Origin: Diatrype stigma
Taxonomy: Eukaryota > Ascomycota > Sordariomycetes > Xylariales > Diatrypaceae
Assembly (NCBI GenBank): GCA_022225965.2
Contig: JAKJXP020000068.1
Coordinates: 124,001 to 188,000, forward strand
DNA: 64,000 nt
Reading direction: 5' to 3'
Each line of letters opens with the position of its first letter. Position 1 is the stretch's first letter. Of this stretch, positions 44,122 to 55,299 are shown in pieces. The translations under genes and the position numbers were made by a program. Under the pieces are notes generated by a model that worked only from the letters and a program-made list of their open reading frames with translations, searched no databases and was not told the origin of the DNA.

Positions 44122-47100
44122 TCAGATGCCTTGAACTTTCCTGTACGACGGCGGTTTCATGGTCCTCCTGACTACCTTGACGATATATGGAGGTATGAGA
44201 GACACGGATCCGATAGCCACTATCCGCCAAGCGAATCCCCTGTTGAAGCGACGTTAACTGTGACATTCATTTCCAAGTATGGGGCATGAGTGAGTGAACA
44301 TCGCAACTTACCAAGTGAGCACGAAGTCGAGGTCGAAGTAATCGCCGAGGAAAGGTATGGAACCGACATAGAACAGGAACGTCCCCAGGATCGACAGGAC
44401 CATCATGATGTGCCAGGTGGTGATTTCCATCGCGACCATCAGCAGCTCGTTCAGCACCAAGACTGTATAACTAACGGCGACCATCTTGGGCCCGTCGACC
44501 TCGGTCAGGATCTGCGATAGACCCTGGATGATGCCGCCCTGGTATATCGAGACGAAGACCCATACGAAGAATGTGCGGTACGAGAGAGAGCGGCCCGAGG
44601 TGAGTTCCTTGTAGAGTTCTGGGTAGAGGTTGGCGAGGTTCTCGTCAACGTCTTTGTCCAGAACAAGTGACAGGACCGGCGCGGCTGTGTAGATGGTGGC
44701 ATAGCCAACGAGAAGCCAATCCTAGTAGCGGTTAGTATCAGGCACTATGGGGGGAAATGAAACAACTACGTACCTTGTAAAGGCCCTCCGGTTCGAATTT
44801 GATAGCGATGCTGTACATCGTCTGGCAGACCGCAAAAATAAGTCCGCGGTGAATAACGAACTGGGCGAGTTTGGCACTTCGCTTGTAACTGTTACGGCCG
44901 TGCCAGACAAGCAGCTTGGTAAGATGACAGAAGTGCTCGATCGAGAAGTCAGCAGCAAGACTGGCCTGCCGACCCTCCTTGCCAACTATACCAACACCAA
45001 CATCCGCAGCCTGGATCATCGAAACATCATTGCCACCGTCACCAATGCAGCAAACGCGCTTCTTAGTAAAGTCCTTGATGAGTGTCGCGATATCGGCTTT
45101 CTGAGTCGGGGAGCAACGGCATGCTACCACTGTTGGTAGTCGCACAGCCACGGAGATGAAGTCGTTTCGGAAGTGTGTCAAGAAAAGGGTTAGACTCTCG
45201 CCATCGATCAACAAGCAAGAATCAGTCCTGCTCCGGAGGAAATCAAGATGATCTTGAGCATTGTCTTTACGCTTGAGTTTGGCGACAGTGTAGATGTACT
45301 GTCCACGGGCAACCAGTTTTGAGCTAATGGCAACACATCTGGCTGTTTCGACTTTGTCACCCGTCAACATCCAAATTTTGATACCAGCATTGCGCAAGAG
45401 CTCTAGAGATGGCTTCACGTCCCTCTGTAGCTTGTCCTCGACACCAGTTACGCCGAGCAGTTCCAAGTCGCGTTCGAGAAATTCTCCCACAACACGCTGC
45501 ATCCCAGTATCTCGTCCGTTGATGGCTAGAGACGCCTCTTGATAAGCGCTTGTGAATTCCCGGTATTGCTCGAAAGATAGCTTCTTGCGCCCGACGACTA
45601 GAGTCCGTAGGCCTTCTCGGGCCATGTTCGCAGTCTCTTCGTCTAGCCAGTCGTTCGCAGCTACGATGGACCCCATGACCGTGTCAGCTCCCTTTTGGTA
45701 GAACCAGATCTCGCCATCGTTCAGGCTTGGCGCGGAAGTCTGCGCGTGCTCGTAGAATTGAACAATGATACCCATGCGTTTCCCTTCCGAGGTGAAAGGG
45801 AATACATCTAGTATCCTTACTTGCACAACAGTTCTCCCGCTATCCTTTGACTCCAGGACCATGCTCTTTCGATCGCGATATGAGAGCCGGAGCCCGACAG
45901 ACTCGGTCCAACGCACAATGGCAATCTCGTCAGGGGATGAGGCTTGGTAAGAGGTGATAGTTTGGCCGTTTTCTTCTTCCGTTGTGGGAGTAACATTGTG
46001 GCAAAGAGCTAGAGCCAGCACCACATCACGAACTCGGGAGCCAATCTCTCGTCGAGTCCGGGTTGCGGTGACACCGGCCGTAGTGTTATACGTTGATGAC
46101 GGTGTCACCAAATGCTTCTCATTTGCGGCACCCACAAAGCCATGCCTAACGTAGGATGCCACCTCGTCCATCGCCTCATTGGCATAAGACACCGTACCGA
46201 CATGGATTTTCTTCATTTCCATTTCATTCTGTGTCAGAGTGCCGGTCTTGTCGCTGAGCAAGTATTCAATTCTCCCTAGATCCTCCGGTATCGTGCTAGT
46301 GCGTACCACAGCGCCCGGGATCCCTTTATCTCTTTGGATAAAGCGAGAGTATACGCTCTTCCCCATGTCCAGATTCACTCGAAGGCTTATAGGTACAATC
46401 GTGGAGAACAAAACGAGGAAGCGCATGATCTTCACATACCATACGTTACCCTCGGTATTACCAAACCCCTCCAGGGCGACAAGTAGGATAGATATAGCTA
46501 GTGTCAAGGCGCAAAGAATCTTTGTCAACGAGTTGATCTCAAACTCCAGCAATCCCGTCTTCGAACGGGAAGGGGATGTGGAGAGGGCTGACCGTGTCTG
46601 CGGTCCAGTATAGACAATGACGGCCAACGTTATGGCCTGGGATGCGATAACAGTATTAGCCCAGGCAGTGTTGTCGATGGATAGGGGGGCTGAATTGCTT
46701 CTGTCATCGTGTTCATCGTCAATGATGAACGTATTCGTTGCAGCCTGCTTCGTTGGCATCAACTCTACAGTGCCGATGAATTCGTTGACTTTCCTGTCGG
46801 GTTTACCGCCGTTCACCCTCAGGCGTACGAACTCCTCAACTGGAAGAGATTGAGTCAAGGGCGAGGCGAGACGAAGCTTCCAATCCGTCTCACCATCAAG
46901 CTGGTCCGTCCTGATGAAAGTCTCGCCAGTGGTGCTCTCCTCAGCCAGCGGTGTGCTGGCCTCGGGCTCCTTTCCCTTTCCTGATACGAATTTATTCATA
47001 TCTTCCTCCACTGTCTCGACCAATAGCGACTCCGGGTTCTGGTCCGGAACTTGACCGTGGCTTTGGGTGCCCTCAGGCGTGGTACATTTTAATATTACCA

Positions 47101-48184
47101 CGTCTGCAGGTACACGCTGGCCCTTTCCTAACTTGAGGACATCCCCAACCTTAAGATCCCGAGACTTTTTGCTGACCTCTTCTACAAACGATGACCGTTC
47201 AATATAGCCTTCGCCTTCAGCTCGCTCCTCTTCCTCTTGGATGTCTGCTAAACGATCCCGCTGGGTCAAGTTCCGGCGCTGGCCCTTGCGCAGGGAGCTA
47301 GATTTCAACTTTCGCGTGGGACGGGATGAGTTGTTCCACTGTCCCGGTTCTCCGAACTGAAGAACGGTATATCTTTCCGAGTTCGCCTCGTTATCCCTGC
47401 GGCGTCGTTCAATATCATCATAGGCCTCCTTTCCCATGGTAATCATAAGAACGAAGGCTAGAGGTGCGATGTAAGTCGATATATAGCCTATCCTCAGAGC
47501 TGGCACGGCCTGTGACAAGGCAACTAGTAAGAAATACATGTTAAAGAAAAAAGAAAATTCGTTGTACAGGGTGACGGGGAGGAAAGTGAAGGCCGTGTAT
47601 TTGGCGTTGGACACAATATTGGGTGGAAATCGAGTAGACTGCGAGGATCCCACGGCAACAACTCTCGATGTTGAGGGGTCATCTTCCTCCTTGTCGGCTG
47701 GATCATCATCGTCGTCGGCACGGTTCGCACTGCCGCTAGATATAAAGCTAGGTAATCGTAAGGACGGAACACGACTCTTCAGACTGCTCTTCCCGGAAGA
47801 CCGGCCGGAAGAACGTGCACCATGCTCTTCTAGGAGGGGTGCATCGTCACCAGCGGTCCGGCTTCCATCCGAATATCGTTGGGGGTGCCCCTCATCGTCC
47901 AGCAGCCCTATGGCATCCTCGTCCTGTGTGTTGCGGCCGAGCTCGCCGTAGCCGCGGCTACGATTTACTGCTCGCCTCAGGCCACCCATACGAAGATTCC
48001 GTAGCGCGATCCGCGGCGCTCGATTCTCTGAAGCTGGAGAGGGTTGATGGCGCGAGTCCTGGCTGTGTGTTGCGGCGGAGGGGTCAAGCTCTTCTAGTTC
48101 TAGGTCCAAGTCGACATCGGAATCGGAATCGTTGATTGGGGAATCTGGTGGCTCGGTCGGGCGGTAAGGCGTTGAGGGCGGCAT
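44122..48184 (-). CDS. neo1: Neo1-type P4-ATPase (phospholipid flippase)
   Basis: P4-ATPases flip phospholipids to the cytosolic leaflet; Neo1/ATP9 acts in Golgi and endosomes without a Cdc50 subunit. Exons 48184-44774, 44721-44312 and 44239-44122 give 1312 residues. About 170 residues of acidic/Ser-rich extension precede the first membrane pair (TFLPVTLYNEFSFFFNMYFLL). Actuator motif DQLDGETDWKLR (the P4 form of TGES), phosphorylation site LLSDKTGTLTQNEMEMK, MLTGDKVETARCVA, and hinge IGDGGNDVSMIQAADVGVGI. The C-terminal helices match ATP9/Neo1 (LVGYATIYTAAPVLSLVLDKDV, PELYKELTSGRSLSYRTFF). ATP9/Neo1 is favoured over Drs2/Dnf because of this segment and the lack of a long C-terminal tail. The P4 motif PISLRVNL replaces the P2-type PEGL. 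Confidence 0.93.
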
Positions 48185-48713
48185 TCCCGTATTGGGGTCA
48201 TGCCCGTAAGAAATTGGTCTGCCTGGATGAAAGGGGCGGTCACGGAAGGAATATGTCTATCAGATCTCGCTGCAGGAGGGTTCGGAAAGTGGACAAGCGA
48301 GCGATGCGCGGCCGGCCGTGCTTGTGGGTGTTTGAACTTGTGAATGCAGATAAGAGGGCACTGCTGGTGGGCTCTTCGCTATTCGAAGGTAAATTTCATT
48401 AACAGAAATCCAATGCATCCATGTGGGACTTCATCTGGAAAGAAAGTAAATCAGACAAGGGAAAAGCGCATCGATGATGAGAAGGTACCGGATATCCTAA
48501 TGGCCACGGTTTGCAGAATGTCACAAGCAGTCGAGATAATTGAAGCAGGTTGTCTCTTACTCAATTGTCTGGCTATTCTGGTAGGCGGCAGGGCGGGTAG
48601 GCACCAGGGATACCTGGTAGGGGCGCAGTTAAGCAGTCGCTATCAAGCTGTCTTATGCAAGTACTTCGTAGTACTTTGTACTTCCTACATACATACGTAC
48701 ACCATGATGAATA
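48185..48713. other. Promoter side of neo1, no gene seen
   Basis: About 530 bases between the neo1 start and the left terminal inverted repeat of the transposon remnant. No open frame of interest. Confidence 0.5.
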
Positions 48714-49771
48714 CTACGGTATCAGGCATAAGTTTTAAGACACTGCCTTAAGGCGCGGGGGGGTATTTTGAAAAGGATGTCTGGGAGGGTTTTCCAGGGA
48801 TAATTCCTTTTCCCGTATAATTGCTCCCTTCACTCCGTTATAAGTAAAGGATATTTGCCATTCAAAGTGGCTTGCATTTAAAAATCGTTTGGCAGTCGCA
48901 ACTGGGTATTGGTTACGTAAGGATTTTGGACTCCAAAACTATTTTCAAATGAAAATTATTTTCGGCTGCCAACAAGGTGACCACATCGTTTTCGGAACCG
49001 GAGCTAGGCCCAAAAAGAAGAATAGTATTACTAAGCTGGTATATTATACCTATATACCAGCCGAAAAGCCAGCTAAACTTTTTTTTTTTTCCCGCCATTG
49101 CTAGAATCGAACTTAAGGTTTACGGATTACAAGGTTACATGGATTATAAATACATATAAGGCTTACTGCTACGGTTACGGCTACGATTACATACATACAA
49201 GCTACGGAATCACAATTACCCACTAAGCTACGCACGGTAGTGGAAACTTTCTTATCCCAACCTATAAGGTCTTAGCAACGGGTAGGTGCCTTACCTATAG
49301 CCTAGCCAAAAAAGGAAAACTAGCTCCAAATTAAAAAGCTGGTCCCAAAAGGATTTTGGCCCGCAATACACTTCGGCCGGACAAAACTCTTTTGAAGCCA
49401 TCAAAATCCTAAAGCAGCCGGAATAGCTGTCATAATATAGTACATTATGAATACCTATCGTTACTTCGGTTTGCAAGCACCATCATAAGGATTTTCAATC
49501 TAGAAAGGTATTAACAAAGTACTTCTGTTATGGCAATTGGTGTTGCAGCTTTAAAGACCCCCTGGTCATCGTTTTTAAAATACCCCCCCGCGCCCTAAGG
49601 TGTCAGGTACTGCTTGGCATGCGCTATCCGTATAAAGCTTAACGTTCACTGGGGAAAATCTTCGGCCAAACTCATAAGTATCTCGAGATGCCCTGGTCTA
49701 CGCTAATCCAGGGCCCCATGCTTAGCGGAGTATACATGACAGTGTCTTAAGACTTACCCCTAATACCGTAG
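48714..49771. mobile_element. Decayed TIR element (Tc1/mariner-like or large MITE) with TA target duplication
   Basis: Terminal inverted repeats are visible. The left end (48714-48780) begins CTACGGTATCAGGCATAAG and continues to a G-rich GCGCGGGGGGGTATTTT. The right end holds the reverse complement in two blocks: 49567-49599 (AAAATACCCCCCCGCGCC) and 49740-49771 (ending CCTAATACCGTAG). A 140-bp segment separates the two blocks on the right, an insertion there or a deletion on the left. TA flanks both ends (48712-48713 and 49772-49773), the duplication made by Tc1/mariner/pogo-type transposases. The interior is AT-rich with no transposase frame, so the copy is non-autonomous or dead. It contains a tRNA-like segment. 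Confidence 0.7.
49100..49235 (-). repeat. tRNA-like (SINE-type) degenerate segment, copy 2
   Basis: On the minus strand an A-box TAGCTTAGTGGG (49230-49219) and a B-box-like AGTTCGATTCT (49113-49103) are present, but 105 bp apart, wider than a tRNA. The segment around the B box shares GAACTTAAGGTTTACGG with the copy at 37095-37120, and ACCCACTNNGCTACGC is shared at the A-box end. An A/T-rich run (about 49080-49090) lies beyond the B box. It sits inside the TIR element. Confidence 0.4.
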
Positions 49772-49773
49772 TA

Positions 49774-50477
49774 CAGCCAGGTCTGGAACCTTTGGTGGGG
49801 AGTATGTATATATCTCCTTCAAGTATACGTACACAGTACTTCGGGAATTTAGGAAAATAAATTGCAACATATGAAGTACTCTATTGAAAATAGAAAACTT
49901 GGTTGAATAAACTCATAGACTCATCCAATGTGTGCCGAAAATGACATTGCAGCTTCTCCCGGGCTGTACCTAGGTAGGTGTAGATAGCAAGATGTTTCCG
50001 CGCATATGTAGTGGAGTTCCAAGCAGCTCGCAGTACCTCAGCTCAGTGATCCCAGAGACTTCAAGGTTGACGCATGCTAAGTAAGCCCTGCTACCTTATC
50101 GAGCCACGTGTGGCTTACGTACCCGGCAGGTAAGTACCTAGGTAGTCATGCATGCCGTCCGGATCCCGGATGTGACGTGCGACAGGCTGGGAGTCACTGG
50201 GGGAGCCTTATGGACGTAACCCAAGTCCCTACAAAGTCCCTACTTACATACCTAGGTACCGTATGCAGGCAGGTAATATGTAGGTCCTACACAGGTACGA
50301 TCAAGTCCATTCCGAATTTCCAGGTTCGTCGGGACCGACTGCTATATGGCAATGTTGCCCCTGATTCCTGAACTATGACTCGACCCAAGATTATATTTTA
50401 GCCCGCCTGACGCAATTTGCAAACATCGCCGCCAGGCTTCCCCCGAGCACCCCAAGGGCTTCGCGATCAGGCACGAA
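49774..50477. other. Intergenic, no gene seen
   Basis: A 700-base stretch with three TACCTAGGTA palindromes (49967-49976, 50135-50144, 50249-50258) in under 300 bp. No coding exon supported. Confidence 0.5.
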
Positions 50478-51251
50478 TCAGGCCAGGACCACTTTCCAAT
50501 AACTCCCTGGTCCTTTAAGAGCCGATTCCTGATTCTCGGCGTGACTGAAATCCAGCACCCACCCAGCCACATCCTCCTGCAGCACATCATCCACGTCGAT
50601 CTTGCTATGAGTCCTGTCGTTGCCGCAGAAGGTGGCCAAAGCAAGTCGTTTTGGCCGTTCGGGATGACGACCCCTTGTCTTGAAGGCACCCCATAAGGCT
50701 GCATGCATTTCGGTGTGGAGTTCCGGCATCAGGTCCTCGCTTCCTTGCCAGTATAGCTTGATGATGAGTTGAGGCCAAACGCCGGACCTGTTGGCCTCCT
50801 CCATCTCGTCTGCTCGGCAGGACACCAATAAGTCGCCTGTCAGTGCTGGGACGTCTTGTATAGCCGACTTGGTCCATTCGGAATATGCCGTTTGTATAGT
50901 CCTTATGGCCCACTCGCCGAATTGGCTTATCTTCGCGGGCTCTTCATCTCGACCTGCAATCGATGCGGAGGTTGCGTTCGATGTTTCGCATCTAGTCACG
51001 TCTGGTACACGGTCGACCAGGTATAGAGACTTATGGAAAGACACAGCATCCATACTCGGTATCGTTCGGTCTTGTAACAGCGTTGGGGACAGCCGAACTA
51101 GGCGAGGGAGTAGTTGTACTTTGATATCGAAGTTTCCTGGATCTGTGGACAGGGTGCATCGACTGCAGCGCTCAATAACCACGTCCAGGGGAAGTGATAT
51201 CTCACACTCTTTTATGGTCTCGCTGTCAGTAAGCAATACACAATGTATGAC
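50478..51251 (-). CDS. Unrecognised protein, 3'-terminal exon (5' end unresolved)
   Basis: An open frame of 257 codons ends at TGA 50480-50478. The frame has no ATG near its 5' end (first in-frame ATG 51053), and a CTAG acceptor precedes 51251, so upstream exon(s) are likely. Upstream minus-strand sequence at about 51260-51470 has coding-like stretches in two frames (for example HERVVQEYLVVEWHRW), but I could not build a consistent model. Visible sequence includes CEISLPLDVVIERCSRC, ISQFGEWAIRTIQTAYSEW, LHTEMHAALWGAFKTRGRHPERPKRLALATFCGNDRTHSK and DVAGWVLDFSHAENQE. No known domain recognised. It could be a gene with missed exons or a decaying gene. Confidence 0.5.
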   Translation of the reverse strand, partial: VIHCVLLTDSETIKECEISLPLDVVIERCSRCTLSTDPGNFDIKVQLLPRLVRLSPTLLQDRTIPSMDAVSFHKSLYLVDRVPDVTRCETSNATSASIAGRDEEPAKISQFGEWAIRTIQTAYSEWTKSAIQDVPALTGDLLVSCRADEMEEANRSGVWPQLIIKLYWQGSEDLMPELHTEMHAALWGAFKTRGRHPERPKRLALATFCGNDRTHSKIDVDDVLQEDVAGWVLDFSHAENQESALKGPGSYWKVVLA

Positions 51252-52359
51252 CTAGCGTGATGATTCATCTAGCCAGTTGAAGAGGTTGAGTCACTAAAAT
51301 GCCAGCCAACGGTGCCACTCGACAACCAGGTATTCTTGCACCACTCTCTCGTGAGAAGAATCTACTATGTGTACCCCAACTGCAGTGAAGGATTCTTAGG
51401 TTCGCGAGATCATGTGGCGGTTCCCTCAGAAGCTCAAGTATATCATCAGGAACTCGAGTTCGTCATTCCGAAAGACTAATCACAGGTCTAGCATTGAATC
51501 CTTCGACAAGAGGTATGTACAGTCAGTCAACTTGGAAGCACTAGATACCTCTCTTTTTTACTCTTGATTGCAAACTTGTATTTCCTTGGTTATATACTAT
51601 GCCACTTAAGCGTCCGTTCAGCAGAGTCCAGGTCCCCTATCACTAGCATATAGATGGGATATGAAGCTCTCTCCCTTCTGTCAGTTCCTTGCATTAACTT
51701 GGGGTTTAATCACGAACAAGTTGTGTACCACGATTGAACATCAGCTGTTAGGCTATTGTGCAGATAACCACGGCATTATTTATATATCCGTTAGATATAT
51801 CAGATCTGCATCGGCAGGGACTTGGAGTAAAGCTATTTGACTGCGACCAAGTTCACAAAGAACCAACCAAGCTGGATGAGCTAGAATCACGGAAACCTCT
51901 GATTGTCACTGGACCCATGTCACCAGAATATAGCTAAGACATCACATGTAAGGCAGAGCCGCAAATCAACGCATTTTTTTCGAGCTGGACTAATTCCACG
52001 AGTACGTATGTGCCACGCTTCTCCTTGTCATGGAAACCCACCGTGGTGCTATGCCGAGTTCTAGAATGCTGCTCCAACGACAGCAATACAGAGGGTATCT
52101 ATCTACATCTGCCGCCCGTGCATACGCCTATTAGCTTTTAGACGGGCTTTGACGCGCTGCTTTTTCGTAGTCGTGAACGGCGTCTCCCCTTTGTCATATC
52201 GTAAAGATATCTCTGGTACCTCTTCACCTTAGACCTGCCATAAACCCCAGTCAGCAACTACCAACTACCAACTCCAAAGTAAGTTCTCGTATCTCGGATC
52301 GGAATCGGAATCGGATCGGGTCGGATCGAATCGGTTATGCGCGTGCCACCTGTCTGTCT
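51252..52359. other. Intergenic or unresolved upstream exons
   Basis: Bases 51252-51500 probably contain 5' exons of the minus-strand gene at 50478. From 51500 to 52100 I see no gene. Bases 52138-52234 are a possible alternative last exon of hat2 (see that entry). GGATCGGAATCGGAATCGGATCGG-type repetition lies at 52295-52335. Confidence 0.4.
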
Positions 52360-54001
52360 TTACCTGCCAATCTCATCCAGCGGGAGGTCGCTCTCATCCT
52401 TGCCCACGATCGACTCGGCAACTTTCCAGATCTGCAGCATGTTATCTTCCGCTGCACTGGCCACCAGCCAGGGATCATTCAAGTTCCAACTAAAGTCAGC
52501 CAGGTGATTCGTGTGGCCCCCGTGCATGAATAGGCTGAGAAGAAAAGTTAGCGAGATAGTCAGCGAATATAGACGTGGATCGAAGCTTACAGCTCAGGAG
52601 GACCGTCCTCCTGATCATCCGGTTGCTGTTCCTCGCCAACTCGGCTGAGGTCCCAGAAGATGATGCGTCGATCATAACTAGCACTCCCTAGTATTCCAGC
52701 CTCCCGGGGGTGCCAAGAAATGGAAGTGACGGCGTCTTGGTGACCTTCGAGAGTATGAACCTTCTCCTTAACATTGCGCAAATCCCAAATGCCTATAGTA
52801 TTGTCGGCGGAAGCAGTAGCAACCAAGACCTCAGTGGACGGGTTGAAAGCCAAAGCATTGATGGCGTCACTATGGCCATCCTTGGCGACTAGTGACGACT
52901 GGGACGTGGAAGGCTGTCTGACATCCAGAATTTGCAAGGTCAAATCATCCGACACACTGCCGATGAAGTTCTTGGAGATGGGATGATATTGGACATCGTT
53001 TACAATGTTAGTGTGATGGGTATATCGGCGTGCCGGTTTCAAGATTGTACTGTCATTCTGCAGCGTCTTGAGATCCCTTTTCTCCAATCAGTATAGGGAC
53101 CACATGATCTTGCAACTCGATATACGTACCAAAGGCAAACGGTTTGATCCTCGCTACCCGAGGCTAAGGATCCTTCGACGTGGGGGTTCCAGTCTAAGCC
53201 AAAGCCCTCTTGATTATGGCCTTCTAGCTTGATCTGGGCATTGACCTTGCCATTGGGTTCGGAGCTGTGCTTGGTACGGTCGAAGATGAGAATCTCGCCA
53301 TTGACGGCTAGAGTTGCGATGAGGTCGGGGTTTTGGGGGCAGTATCGAGCCTTGTTGACCTCGCTCGGGTGGTCGATCTTCTGGACGATGTTCCATTTCA
53401 TAGGCGGCGTGTCCGTTTTTCCATAACCACCTATCTCTCCCCGGTCCTCGTCATAGTCGCGCGCATTGGGACGAACCGACTTGGGAATCTCGACCTCGGC
53501 GATTTGGACGTAGTTAGGCATGGTACTCGAATCGGATGTATGGGTGCCGACTAGGACCCGGTGGATGCGGACATTCTTGCCCTCGGGCTCCTTGACGTCG
53601 GGAAACCATTGAACGGTCAGAGTGGGCCAGGTAAGAGCAGTGCTGGGCCATATTAGCATACACTGAGCTGAGCTGAGTTGAGCTAGGCTGAGCTTGAAGC
53701 ATTCCTTGCCGACTAACCTCAGAATCATGTCATAGAGGAAGGGCGAGTTCTTCTTCCATGTCTTGTACTCTGCGCAAGGTGAGACGTTAGATTGCTAGCT
53801 ACCCAAGGAAGGTACCAGACAGGATGACTTGAAAATTACCTTCGTTGATTAATCGCTGAGCTCCATCCTCGTCGAGATCCTGATTCTCCATGTCGACTAG
53901 AAGAAGATGTCAGTAAAGCCGAGCTTAGAGGCGAGCGGGGGCCGAGAAGAGATTCGGAAGAACGCACCGTCAACATCGTCGACAACCTGGGCAGGTGCCA
54001 T
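52360..54001 (-). CDS. hat2: Histone acetyltransferase type B subunit 2 (Hat2, RbAp46/48 WD40 protein)
   Basis: WD40 histone-binding subunit that presents H4 to Hat1; relatives also serve CAF-1 and chromatin complexes. Six exons: 54001-53968, 53896-53840, 53769-53718, 53642-53130, 53076-52591 and 52534-52360, giving 438 residues. The N-terminal helix region is INEEYKTWKKNSPFLYDMIL followed by STALTWPTLTVQWFPD, the diagnostic RbAp48 start. WD repeats include EGHNQEGFGLDWNPH..LASGSEDQTVCLWD, HTNIVNDVQYHP, GHSDAINALAFNP..ADNTIGIWDLR, GHQDAVTSISWHP..ASYDRRIIFWDLSR, and HGGHTNHLADFSWNLNDPWLVASAAEDNMLQIWK. The acidic EEEQ/DDQEDGPPEL loop is typical. The stop used is TAA 52362-52360, but AG|GTAAAG at that stop could be a donor joining to 52234-52138, replacing the stop with a basic 31-residue tail. 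Confidence 0.92.
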
Positions 54002-55299
54002 GATTTATGAGTGGTGCTAGAAAAACCAACTCCTAGCAACACTTGAGTCTGAGAGTAATTGAGGCTGAAGAGTAACAAACTCCCTGTGTCTAGTTCAGAA
54101 TTCAGAAGATTCCAGGCAGGTCGACCGTAGGGATGATGTGATGCCGGTGGTAGTGCGAGGCACAAAAAGCTGCACCGGTATTGGTGGTATGGAATAACGA
54201 TGGTTCAATGCCTGGGCGCTAGCTCCACGAGGTTCCGAGTTCGCGACAGGGAAAACGCGGTGCGCGTAAAGTGTAACTGTAGGGGCGTATTGTAGACTAC
54301 ATACTACATACAGACCATGCACTGAAGTCAACTGGCGTGCGGCTCGGAAAGGATGGGGCCCTAAACCACTTGCAGGTGCCTTACCTCTTATCTACCTAGG
54401 TACCTTTAGGTAGGCTTCAGGATCCCCTGGAGAATGTACTGGTCAACTAGTAGTTAGAGGTAGTAGCTAGATGCATGTAGGAACATATGCAGGCACCCGA
54501 CTGGAAAGGAGTGATCAGACATGGAAATATCCCATGAAGGGAACCTTGGAAATCTTGAGAAGCAACAATTGATTGTACTTTACAGTTTACCTACTTGATG
54601 CAACTACATAGAAACCAGAGGCTAGCATAAATAGAGGCCGATGAGATAGTATTATAGCTACTGCGTACATACAATGTATGTACTTATCTATTTTCATACC
54701 TGGTGTGTATGTAGGTACAATTAGTGGCTCAATGCTCAATGCTCAATGCTTGGTGGGCTGATAGTCTGATAACCTGACAGTCTGATAGATGATAACCTGA
54801 TAACCTGATAACTCAGGCCATACGTACATCATGTGCCCGCATCCCGCATCATCAGGGCTGCTGCTTGATGATTCCTCACCGGGCGACAACTTACCTACAA
54901 TACCTAGCATCGCATCATACCCGATGGCCACGGCAACAACATCAGCAGCCTCGACGACTTCGACCTAGCAACGGCCACTGCATGTAGAAAGATATACTTC
55001 CCACTGTCTTGCCGTCAAATGCATTACCTCGGTGTTTGCCCTGTCCATTATTTTTATTGGTTTTTCCTCTCTCCAGTATAGGGCTTTCTATTTCCCACAC
55101 ATCCCACACAACATCTAGGCCCTTGACATTGGCCGCTGACATTGGCAGCAACTTCTTTGTCTGCCTTTCTCTCTGTCCTGAAGATACCCATTCAAAGCCT
55201 TCATTCAGTTGTCGGCTGTCTTCCTGGTTCATCGCCCTTCTTTGGCCGATTTCTTGAGGATACTTTGTATATTGGCGTCTCGAGATACATGCCAGCAAG
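54002..55299. other. Divergent intergenic region, no gene seen
   Basis: 1.3 kb between the divergent starts of hat2 and xrn1, holding both promoters. It contains a TACCTAGGTA palindrome (54393-54402), CTCAATG x3 (54728-54748) and GATAACCT x2-3 (about 54791-54811). No coding exon supported. Confidence 0.55.

Noticed and set aside
44700..44725. Suspected frameshift at the neo1 exon 2 start
   Set aside because: On re-reading, the acceptor at 44722-44723 and exon start 44721 keep the frame (DWLLVGYATIYT), so the gene is intact.
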